A stretch of 9,705 nt of DNA from Acidimicrobiales bacterium (GTDB lineage Bacteria; Actinomycetota; Acidimicrobiia; Acidimicrobiales; Aldehydirespiratoraceae), in assembly GCA_021604885.1 (NCBI GenBank), contig BQJV01000090.1, positions 1 through 9,705 on the forward strand, read 5' to 3'. The position numbers were made by a program, and so were the translations under genes. Below are positions 1-6,339 of the stretch, piece after piece. Within the stretch, counting starts at the first letter, position 1; every line of letters begins with the position of its first letter. The notes under the pieces are model-generated. The model ran no database searches and was not told where the DNA came from. It saw nothing but the letters and a program-made list of their open reading frames with translations.

Positions 1-406
1 CGCCGATGACCGGGACCCAGACTCGCTGGCCGTCGCTGAGCATCGCAGCGAGGTTGAGACGCGCCCGGTCGGCATCCGGTCGGAGCCCACCGGCGGCATC
101 GACCGCGTCCACCACCCGGCTCTCGAGGTCCAACTCGTGGACACCCGGGCGCATGACCGCACCGTCGACATGGACGAGCATCGTGGTCGGCGCGACCGCG
201 GCCGTGGTCGGCACCACCACGGCGACGTCGCCGATCGACGGGAGGATCTCCTCGGCCGGCGGTGGCTCCGGCGGGGCGAACGCCCACCACGCCCCGATCC
301 CGGCTGCCACGACCGCCGCGAAGCCGACCGCGATCGCCCACGGGGTTAACCCGAGTCGGTCCGCGAGCGCGTCGAGCCACTCGCCAACTCTCCTGCGCAC
401 GTCCAC
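1..406 (-). CDS. comEA: ComEA-type competence protein, N-terminal part (cut by window edge)
   Basis: ComEA proteins are membrane-anchored receptors that bind double-stranded DNA outside the cell during uptake and hand it to the ComEC channel. About 135 residues are visible. A short basic cytoplasmic segment is followed by one transmembrane helix (about residues 22-43), a Pro/Glu-rich linker (44-56) and an SLBB domain (about 76-135). The SLBB domain carries the family landmarks VHVDGAV, RPGVHEL, DAVDAAGGL, LNLAAMLSDGQ and WVPV. The DNA-binding helix-hairpin-helix region expected after it lies beyond the left edge. The start chosen is GTG at 406-404, because GAGAGG (419-414) lies 7 bases before it; a second GTG two codons later is possible. 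The preceding gap of 110 bases contains a short tandem repeat. comEC would be expected next on this strand, outside the window. The SLBB match is strong; the competence role is inferred from the family. Confidence 0.88.
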   Translation of the reverse strand, partial: MDVRRRVGEWLDALADRLGLTPWAIAVGFAAVVAAGIGAWWAFAPPEPPPAEEILPSIGDVAVVVPTTAAVAPTTMLVHVDGAVMRPGVHELDLESRVVDAVDAAGGLRPDADRARLNLAAMLSDGQRVWVPVIG

Positions 407-430
407 GACCGCGCCTCTCGCCTCACGCTC

Positions 431-475
431 ACGGGGAAGTGGGTCACAGGGAAGTGGGTCACGGGGAAGTCGCTG
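431..475. repeat. 15-bp tandem repeat, about 2.7 copies, upstream of comEA
   Basis: Three back-to-back units lie at 431-445, 446-460 and 461-475. The first two differ at a single base (ACGGGGAAGTGGGTC versus ACAGGGAAGTGGGTC); the third matches only over its first 10 bases. On the comEA-sense strand the core reads GTGACCCACTTCCC. The array sits between the stop of the composite transporter gene and the comEA ribosome-binding site. No spacers separate the copies, so it is not CRISPR. Its function is unknown: it could be a regulator-binding array, a dispersed intergenic repeat or slippage. The rest of the 407-516 gap shows no convincing hairpin-plus-T-tract terminator. Confidence 0.8.
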
Positions 476-516
476 CGCTCACCCTACCGACGGCCGGTGA
501 CAGTGCGGACGCTCCC

Positions 517-3500
517 CTATTCGCCGCCGAGACCCGCCAACACGCCTTCGAGTGAACGCAGCCCGGCGGCCAGCGACTGGGCCAGATCGGCGAGCTGGGT
601 CTCACTCACGTCGATGGCGATCGGGATATCGAGCTGCACCGGCACCGTCGCGTTGACCGGCACCGTCTGGTTCACCGCGATGTCGAGGTCGAGCTCGACC
701 GGAACGTCGATGTCGACGGGCACCGTGACGTCGAGCGGCACGCTGAATCCCAGCGGCGTCTCCACTTCGATGCGGGTGTCGAAGGTCTCCTGGATGGGAA
801 GCGACTCGCTGATGGGCACCTGGAGCTGCTCGTCCAGCACGATCTCGGTGTCGATCTGCACCACCTCGTCGATGGTGACGTCGAAGTCGATGGACGACGC
901 GGCGAACTCCTCGAGCCCGGCGATCGCCTCGTCGAGCCCCTCGGCGATCGTGGGCTCGAGCTCGAGGAGCTGCTCCTGGAAACCGGTCACCTGCGAGGCG
1001 TAGAGCGCCGCACCGGCCTCGACACGTTCGAGATCGTCACGGGTCTGGGCGAGCTCGTCGGTCCGGTCGCCGAGGCGCGCGAAGAGCACGGCGACCAACA
1101 CGAGACAGAGCAGCACGAGGGCGCCGAGGGCACCGACGAGAGGGACGAGATGACGCTGCAAGCCCGGCATGGGGACTCCTGTCTCTGTATTCGCTGAGGT
1201 TTCGGGGGGCGGGGGTGGGTCGGTCGGGTCGTCGTCGGGCATGTCGGCCCGGTTGCGCATGACGAACGCGAGGGCGAGCCCGACCGCGGTGACGACGGCC
1301 GCGGCGAGGAACGTCTCGGCGATCGCCGTGGCCGTCAGGTCTCCCTGAGCGGCGATCACCGCGTCCTCGAAGGCCGGGTCGCCGATCGGCGGAAGGTCGA
1401 TGTCGTCGCGAAGAGCGTTGAAACGGGCGAGACCCCACGCCGTGAGCAGGGACAGGCCGACGCTCAGCCCCATCAGCCGCACGACCATCAACGTCGCCGC
1501 TGCGGCACCCCGCTTGTCCGGCGCCGCGGTGTCGACCACGGCGGCGGACGTGGGCGCGCTCACCAGACCGAGGCCGGCGCCGAGCAGGCCGAGCTGGGCC
1601 CCGAGCACCCAGTACGGCGTGTCGGCCTCCCAGGTGAACCCCATGAGGAGGTACGCCAGGACGGCGGCGCCCATCCCGAGCAGGATCGGCAGCCGATAGC
1701 CGGAGGCCGCAGTGAGGCGACCCCCCAGGTAGGAGGTCAGAGCCATCGCCGCCGTGAGCGCGGACAGCACCCAACCGGCCGCGACCGCCGAGTTCTCGAG
1801 GTCGATCTCCACTGCGTTGATGAAGATGGGGACGTCGACCATCGAGATCACGAGCGATGCACCGACGATGAAGTTCACGGCCAGGGCGACGCGGAGGCTC
1901 CGCCCTCGGAAGACCGATCGGTCGATGAGCGGGTCGGCGACGACCTGCTGATGCCACACGAACAGCCCGCCCGTCAGCAGCGCGAGCGCGTAGAGCCACC
2001 GAAAATCGAAGCCGTCGCCCCCGGTCAACTGGTCGAAGCCGGTGACGGACTGCACCTCGGCGTCGCCGAGCAGGGCGAGGTTGAGCGACACCAGGGCGGC
2101 CGTGAGCAGGACGGCGCCGCGCCAGTCGACGCTCGTCGCGCGACGGCCCTGATCGTGACCGGAGAGCGCCCACCAGACGGCCGCCATGCCGCCGAGCGCG
2201 AGCGGGATGTTGAGCCAGAACTGCCACTCCCACGACAGGAAGCGCACGAGGATCGCGCCGTACATCGGCCCCCAGACCCAGCCGAGCGTCTCGATCGCCG
2301 CGAGGGTCCCGAGGGCCCGGGCCCGTTTCGCCTCCGGGTACGCGTCGCCCACGACGGCCAACGCGACCGGCACCATCGCGCCGCCGCCGATCGCGGTGAG
2401 CACCCGCGCCGCGAGGAACGGCCCCAGCGAGTCCATGAGCGGGATCAGCGTCGTGCCCACCAGGAAGACGGTGTACGCCCCGATGAACGTGTTGCGCCGA
2501 CCGATCACGTCGCTCAGTCGGCCGGCGATCGGCATCACGGCGACGAAGGCGATCAGGTAGACGTTGACGATCCACGCCGCATCGTCCAGGCCGTCCGGCA
2601 GCACGAGCCCGAGGTCGCCGATGATCGGGCGCAGCATCGTGGAGACGACGGTCAGGTCATCGGCGGCCACGAACACGCTGAACGCCACCGTGATCAGCAC
2701 CGCTCGGGGTGAGACCCGGTTCTCCACCGACGCGCGGTCCGACATCTCCGACCGATCCGCGGCCGGCGCTGCCCCGGGCGCGGGCGCCGGTTGGGCACCG
2801 ATCAGCGGTCGGACGATCACGACGAGGAGGCCGACGCCGAGGAGGACGACCACCACCCACACCGCGACCGCCCCGGTGGACGGCCCGGTGTCGGCGACCT
2901 CACCGTCGTACTCGCTGAACTCGACGATCCACGTGGTGCGCGCCGATGCGGGGCCGGTGTCGAACTCCACGGCGGTCACCCGGGCGGACACCGGGTGCAC
3001 CCAGAGATCGACCGCCACGTCCTCGCCGTCGATCAGTCCGGCGGTGACGGCCCCGATCCGTGCGGCGGGTGCGATGGCCCGGAGCAGGTAGCGAGGGCCG
3101 CCGCGGTTCACCTCCTCGACGAAAGCGACGTCCTCGAGCCCCTCGATCAGTGGCATCCAGCCGCCCACCGGATCGAAGAACTCCCGCGGATCCAGGTCGT
3201 AGCCGGCCGGGAGCGGCTCGAACACGCCGGTCACCGGGTTGCTCAGCAGGGTCTCGCCTCCCTCGGCGATGGCACCGAGCTGGGTGGTGATCGAGCCGTC
3301 GATCGTGACGGTCAACAGCGCCTCGGCCTGGTCGGGCACGGTGACCGTCCCGGCGACCGAGTCCACCGCGATGCTCCCCGCGGGATCGATGTAGATCGGC
3401 GCGCCCCGTCGCTCGAGGTCGAACCGCACGCGCTCGACATCGCCCATCGCATCGGCGACGGCCGGGATCAGCGTCGTCGGATCGGTGGCGAGGCGCTCAC

Positions 3501-3603
3501 CGTCGAGACCGTCGCCCCCGCTGCATGCGGCAGCCCCGAGCATCAGCCCGAGGAGCAGCCATGCGACGCGCCGAGATCGTCTCAACCCATGTCCTTCATC
3601 CAC
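517..3603 (-). CDS. Composite LprG-like lipoprotein / P55-like MFS transporter / Val-Pro repeat membrane protein
   Basis: One unbroken frame of 1028 codons. Residues 7-27 form a lipoprotein signal peptide ending GAAAC, with C27 the predicted lipidated cysteine. Residues about 41-236 match the LppX/LprAFG lipid-carrier fold (LWVHPVSARVTAVEF and TTWIVEFSEYD near its end). Residues 243-266 are an added membrane helix and 271-283 a Pro/Ala linker. Residues 296-786 are a DHA2-type MFS transporter with motif A (GRLSDVIGRR, 361-370), a motif C-like GWVWGPMYG (441-449) and WQFWLNIP (460-467). A Pro-rich linker with PPPPP (796-800), a helix (818-842), a coiled coil (843-900) and a Val-Pro repeat region (927-999) follow. 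The GTG at 3603 has a weak ribosome site; TTG at 3585, 6 bases after GAAGGA, is the better start and gives a cleaner signal peptide. Lipid export is inferred from mycobacterial LprG-P55; the actual substrate is unknown. It may be cotranscribed with the upstream thioredoxin-TPR gene, 44 bases away. Confidence 0.85.
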   Translation of the reverse strand: MDEGHGLRRSRRVAWLLLGLMLGAAACSGGDGLDGERLATDPTTLIPAVADAMGDVERVRFDLERRGAPIYIDPAGSIAVDSVAGTVTVPDQAEALLTVTIDGSITTQLGAIAEGGETLLSNPVTGVFEPLPAGYDLDPREFFDPVGGWMPLIEGLEDVAFVEEVNRGGPRYLLRAIAPAARIGAVTAGLIDGEDVAVDLWVHPVSARVTAVEFDTGPASARTTWIVEFSEYDGEVADTGPSTGAVAVWVVVVLLGVGLLVVIVRPLIGAQPAPAPGAAPAADRSEMSDRASVENRVSPRAVLITVAFSVFVAADDLTVVSTMLRPIIGDLGLVLPDGLDDAAWIVNVYLIAFVAVMPIAGRLSDVIGRRNTFIGAYTVFLVGTTLIPLMDSLGPFLAARVLTAIGGGAMVPVALAVVGDAYPEAKRARALGTLAAIETLGWVWGPMYGAILVRFLSWEWQFWLNIPLALGGMAAVWWALSGHDQGRRATSVDWRGAVLLTAALVSLNLALLGDAEVQSVTGFDQLTGGDGFDFRWLYALALLTGGLFVWHQQVVADPLIDRSVFRGRSLRVALAVNFIVGASLVISMVDVPIFINAVEIDLENSAVAAGWVLSALTAAMALTSYLGGRLTAASGYRLPILLGMGAAVLAYLLMGFTWEADTPYWVLGAQLGLLGAGLGLVSAPTSAAVVDTAAPDKRGAAAATLMVVRLMGLSVGLSLLTAWGLARFNALRDDIDLPPIGDPAFEDAVIAAQGDLTATAIAETFLAAAVVTAVGLALAFVMRNRADMPDDDPTDPPPPPETSANTETGVPMPGLQRHLVPLVGALGALVLLCLVLVAVLFARLGDRTDELAQTRDDLERVEAGAALYASQVTGFQEQLLELEPTIAEGLDEAIAGLEEFAASSIDFDVTIDEVVQIDTEIVLDEQLQVPISESLPIQETFDTRIEVETPLGFSVPLDVTVPVDIDVPVELDLDIAVNQTVPVNATVPVQLDIPIAIDVSETQLADLAQSLAAGLRSLEGVLAGLGGE
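607..825 (-). repeat. 26-residue protein repeat with Val-Pro-Val every six residues
   Basis: Coding repeat within the composite gene, residues 927-999. Prolines of [VIL]-P-[VIL] triplets fall at 930 and 936, then 956, 962 and 968, then 982, 988 and 994. This is a 6-residue step inside a 26-residue unit repeated three times (about 927-952, 953-978, 979-999); the first copy has lost its third proline. Strict alternation of hydrophobic and polar residues suggests beta-strands, perhaps a small extracytoplasmic beta-structure. A short amphipathic helix (about 1001-1024) ends the protein. Confidence 0.75.
1168..1180 (-). promoter_or_regulatory. Strong internal ribosome-binding site and in-frame ATG
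   Basis: AGGAG at 1180-1176 is followed by 5 bases and an in-frame ATG at 1170-1168 (residue 812 of the composite protein), exactly at the junction between the Pro-rich linker and the last membrane helix. It is a better ribosome site than the one at the gene's own start. Initiation here would give a separate 217-residue protein with an N-terminal membrane anchor, a coiled coil and the Val-Pro repeat domain. Whether it is used is an inference; it may be a relic of a once separate gene. Confidence 0.55.
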
Positions 3604-3647
3604 ACCCGCCCGAACGCGACCCTAGTGGCCTCGATAGCGGGGGATGG

Positions 3648-4346
3648 CTAGAAGAGCGCGGCGCTGAGTTTGCGGCGCCACTCGGCGGTGCGGGGGTCAT
3701 CCGCCCCGAGCACCTCGAGCAGGTCCACGAACTTCTGACGATCGTCGTCGTCGGTCTTCACGGTGGGCAGGAGCGCCGCGAGCTTTGCGTCGACATCGTC
3801 CGTCTCCCCACCGGTGCGGGCGATCGCCCGAAGGCGACGCGACTCCGGCGTCTCGGGGATCTTGTCGAGCAGCGCCAGGCCGTCGTCGACCTGGCCCTCC
3901 TCGATGAGCGCCCCGGCGAGCGCCGTGAGCACGTCCGCGTTGTCCGGCTCGAGGGCGTACGCCGCGTTGAGCGACTCGGTGTCACCGATCTCGAGCAGCC
4001 GTTCGACCTCGCTCTGTTCGACGGTGGGCACGAGCCGCTCGACGAACTCGCGGACCTGGGCCTCGCCCTGAGCACCCATGAAGCCGTCGACGATCTGGCC
4101 GTCCTTCATGGCGTAGACCGCCGGAATCGACTGGACCTTGAACGCCTGGGCGACGGACGGGTTGGCGTCCACATCGACCTTGGCGAGTTCGACCTGTCCG
4201 TTGGTCTCGCCGATCACCTTGTCGAGGATCGGGCCGAGCTGCTTGCACGGCCCGCACCACTCGGCCCACAGGTCGACCACCACGGGCACGGTCTTCGACC
4301 GCTCGACCACCGCGGTCTCGAATGTTGCGTCGGTTACATCAGCCAT
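3648..4346 (-). CDS. ybbN: YbbN/CnoX-like thioredoxin with C-terminal TPR region
   Basis: Predicted 232-residue cytoplasmic protein. Residues 1-108 form a thioredoxin fold with an intact WCGPC active site (C31 and C34) and the conserved cis-proline in SIPAVY (P75). Residues about 110-232 are helical TPR-type repeats, the arrangement of YbbN/CnoX chaperedoxins, which hold unfolded or oxidised proteins and pass them to chaperones. E. coli CnoX lacks the CGPC pair, so this member is more likely to be redox-active. The ATG at 4346 was chosen because MADVTDATFE is a typical family N-terminus; the frame stays open upstream to 4457, but those residues look non-coding. No good Shine-Dalgarno sequence is visible; a TACGTT -10-like element at 4362-4357 would give a very short leader. 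The composite transporter gene follows on the same strand after 44 bases, so cotranscription is plausible. Confidence 0.85.
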   Translation of the reverse strand: MADVTDATFETAVVERSKTVPVVVDLWAEWCGPCKQLGPILDKVIGETNGQVELAKVDVDANPSVAQAFKVQSIPAVYAMKDGQIVDGFMGAQGEAQVREFVERLVPTVEQSEVERLLEIGDTESLNAAYALEPDNADVLTALAGALIEEGQVDDGLALLDKIPETPESRRLRAIARTGGETDDVDAKLAALLPTVKTDDDDRQKFVDLLEVLGADDPRTAEWRRKLSAALF

Positions 4347-4435
4347 CGTGCTTTGCAACGTAGCGGCCCGTCGCCACATTCCCGTCGCTCGCCGTGTCGA
4401 CGCCCCGACCCCGGACGTGGTCTGATGCGCAACGG
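4347..4435. promoter_or_regulatory. Divergent intergenic region between ybbN-like and PAC2 genes
   Basis: This 89-base gap must carry promoters for both flanking genes. For the minus-strand gene, TACGTT (4362-4357) ends 10 bases before the ATG and fits an actinobacterial -10 element with a nearly leaderless transcript; no -35 match is evident. For the plus-strand gene no convincing -10 or Shine-Dalgarno sequence was found. No inverted repeat long enough to suggest an operator was seen. Confidence 0.35.
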
Positions 4436-5335
4436 ATGACTGTTCCCGCCCAACCAAGCGAGCTCTACACCGTGCTGCGCACCCCGGATCTCATCGACCC
4501 GGTGCTGATCGTCCACTTCGACGGCTGGATCGACGCGGGCGTGTCCGCCGGCCAGGCGGTGCGCCATCTGATCGAGACAACCGGCGCGGAGCCACTCGTC
4601 GAGTTCGACACCGAGTTCCTGCTCGACCATCGGGCCCGCCGGCCGATCATGCACATCGTCGACGGCGTGAACGCCGGCATCGACTGGCCGACCATCGAGA
4701 TCACGAGCGGTCGCGACGACAACGACCGCGACGTGCTCGTGCTGAGCGGCGCCGAGCCGGATCACCACTGGCGCAGCTTCGTCGACGCCGTCGTCGAACT
4801 CGCCGAGGGCTTCGGCGTCCGCCGGGTCGTCGCTCTGGGCGCCTACCCCGCCGCGGTGCCCCACACCCGGCCGTCGCGCCTCACGGTCACGTCCCCGACC
4901 GTCGACCTCGCCCGCAGCAACGAGCCCCGGGCCACGCTCGACGTTCCGGCGGGAATGGCCGCGGTGCTGGAGCAGGCGTTCGACGCTGCGGGAATGGAGG
5001 CGCTCACGATGTGGGCGCAGGTCCCCCACTACATCCCGGCCGGGCCCTACCCCGCCGCGAGCCAGGCGCTTCTCGAGGGCCTCGCCGAGTCTGCCCAGGT
5101 CAGCGTGGGTGTCGGGTCGCTCGGCGAGCAGGCGCTCAGCACCCGCAATCGACTCGACGAGCTCGTGTCCGACGAAGAGTCGCACCAGGCGATGCTCGGC
5201 GAGCTCGAACGCCAGCACGACCAGTTCGCCCACGACGGCGAGACCCTGCCGACGTCCGACGAGCTCGCGGCCGAGGTCGAGGACTTCCTGCGGGCCCAGG
5301 ACGACGAACCCGAACCAACAGGAGACGACGAATGA
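4436..5335 (+). CDS. PAC2-family protein (proteasome-assembly-chaperone-like)
   Basis: Predicted 299-residue soluble protein of the PAC2 family, named after a eukaryotic proteasome assembly chaperone. The bacterial members, common in actinobacteria, have no settled function. The PAC2 domain covers about residues 12-240, with family landmarks VHFDGWIDAG (26-35), GAYPAAVPHTRP (135-146) and VPHYIPAGPYPAAS (196-209). A charged, helical C-terminal extension (about 235-289) ends in an acidic tail. The ATG at 4436 is preferred because the sequence after it (LYTVLRTPDLIDPVLIV) already resembles the family's usual beginning. GTG at 4394 would add 14 residues that look non-coding. Neither start has a clear ribosome site. 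The stop TGA overlaps the start of the next gene (ATGA), so the two are probably cotranscribed and translationally coupled. Confidence 0.85.
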   Translation: MTVPAQPSELYTVLRTPDLIDPVLIVHFDGWIDAGVSAGQAVRHLIETTGAEPLVEFDTEFLLDHRARRPIMHIVDGVNAGIDWPTIEITSGRDDNDRDVLVLSGAEPDHHWRSFVDAVVELAEGFGVRRVVALGAYPAAVPHTRPSRLTVTSPTVDLARSNEPRATLDVPAGMAAVLEQAFDAAGMEALTMWAQVPHYIPAGPYPAASQALLEGLAESAQVSVGVGSLGEQALSTRNRLDELVSDEESHQAMLGELERQHDQFAHDGETLPTSDELAAEVEDFLRAQDDEPEPTGDDE

Positions 5336-6339
5336 AGCTCGACGCCGGACTCATCGGCTCGCTCGACACGATCGGCGACCGCGCCGCCGAGATGGAGGCA
5401 GTCGGCTACGACGGCCTGCTGTCCGTCGAGATCAACCATGATCCGTTCTTCCCGCTCGTGGTGGCCGCCGGGCGCACGGAGAACGTCCAGCTCGCCACCG
5501 GGATCGCCGTGGCGTTCGCCCGCAACCCGATGCTGCTGGCCAACATCGGCTGGGACCTCCAGGCGTACTCCAAGGGCCGCTTCACGATGGGCCTCGGGTC
5601 GCAGATCAAGCCGCACATCACCAAGCGGTTCTCGATGCCGTGGTCGAAGCCGGCCGCCCGCATGCAGGACATGATCGAGGCGATGCATGCGATCTGGGAC
5701 AGCTGGAACAACGGCGAGAAGCTCCAGCATCGTGGCGAGTTCTACACCCACACGCTGATGACCCCGATGTTCGACCCGGGGCCGAACCCCTACGGCAACC
5801 CGCGTGTCTCGCTGGCCGGTGTCGGTCCGCTCATGACCAAGGTCGCCGGCCGCGTCGCCGACGGTTTCATCTCCCACGCCTTCCAGACGCCGGACTACTT
5901 CCGTGACGTCACCATGCCCGCGCTCGAGCAGGGCCTCGCCGAGCGGGGTCGCAGCCGCAGCGACATCGAGATCTCGATGCCGTTGTTCGTCACCAGCGGC
6001 GCCAACGAGGAGGACCTCGAGCGGCGCAAGCAGGGCAACAAGCAGCAGATCGCGTTCTACGGCTCGACGCCCGCCTACAAGCCGGTGCTCGACCACCACG
6101 GCTGGGGCGACGCCCACACCGATCTCAACCGCATGTCGAAGGAAGGCAAGTGGGTCGAAATGGCCGACGTGATCGACGACGAGATCCTCGACGCGTTCTC
6201 GATCGTCGGCGAGCCGGGCGACGTCGCCCCCAAGCTGGCCGAGCGCTACGCCGGAATCGTCGACCGGGTCCAGTTCGCCTATGACGACGGCGGCAACGAG
6301 GAGTGGGCCGCCGTCGGCGAACAGATCCGGGCGATCTAG
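5332..6339 (+). CDS. LLM-class F420-dependent oxidoreductase (MSMEG_2256-like family)
   Basis: Predicted 335-residue cytoplasmic enzyme with a luciferase-like monooxygenase TIM barrel. These proteins use F420H2 or a flavin for hydride transfer; the substrate cannot be read from the sequence. The landmarks match the subfamily usually labelled as a probable F420-dependent oxidoreductase of the MSMEG_2256 type: TGIAVAFARNPM (56-67), GRFTMGLGSQIKPHI (82-96), RFSMPWSKPAARM (99-111), FYTHTLMTPMFDPGP (137-151) and LAGVGPLMTKVAGRVADG (161-178). The start ATG at 5332 has AGGAG 7 bases upstream (5320-5324) and overlaps the PAC2 stop as ATGA. The length is near normal for the family. The stop TAG overlaps that of the opposite-strand gene. 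F420 use is inferred from family membership. Confidence 0.9.
   Translation: MKLDAGLIGSLDTIGDRAAEMEAVGYDGLLSVEINHDPFFPLVVAAGRTENVQLATGIAVAFARNPMLLANIGWDLQAYSKGRFTMGLGSQIKPHITKRFSMPWSKPAARMQDMIEAMHAIWDSWNNGEKLQHRGEFYTHTLMTPMFDPGPNPYGNPRVSLAGVGPLMTKVAGRVADGFISHAFQTPDYFRDVTMPALEQGLAERGRSRSDIEISMPLFVTSGANEEDLERRKQGNKQQIAFYGSTPAYKPVLDHHGWGDAHTDLNRMSKEGKWVEMADVIDDEILDAFSIVGEPGDVAPKLAERYAGIVDRVQFAYDDGGNEEWAAVGEQIRAI

Noticed and set aside
431..475. Possible CRISPR array
   Set aside because: The copies are contiguous, 15 bp long and without spacers, and no cas genes are present.
481..505. Terminator hairpin downstream of the composite gene
   Set aside because: Only a 4-base stem (ACCG/CGGT) can form, and no T-tract follows in the transcript direction.
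1037..2575. Long second minus-strand reading frame (512 codons) inside the composite transporter gene
   Set aside because: Its translation is Arg/His/Pro/Ala-rich with no domain; it is a GC-driven shadow of the clear MFS frame.
2743..2750. Internal start (ATG 2745) that could make the MFS part a separate gene
   Set aside because: The GGAG lies immediately against the ATG with no spacer, so it is a poor ribosome site; the frame is open from the lipoprotein start.
5047..6117. 356-codon minus-strand frame opposite the oxidoreductase gene
   Set aside because: The composition is that of antisense to a high-GC gene, and the plus-strand frame shows clear family motifs.
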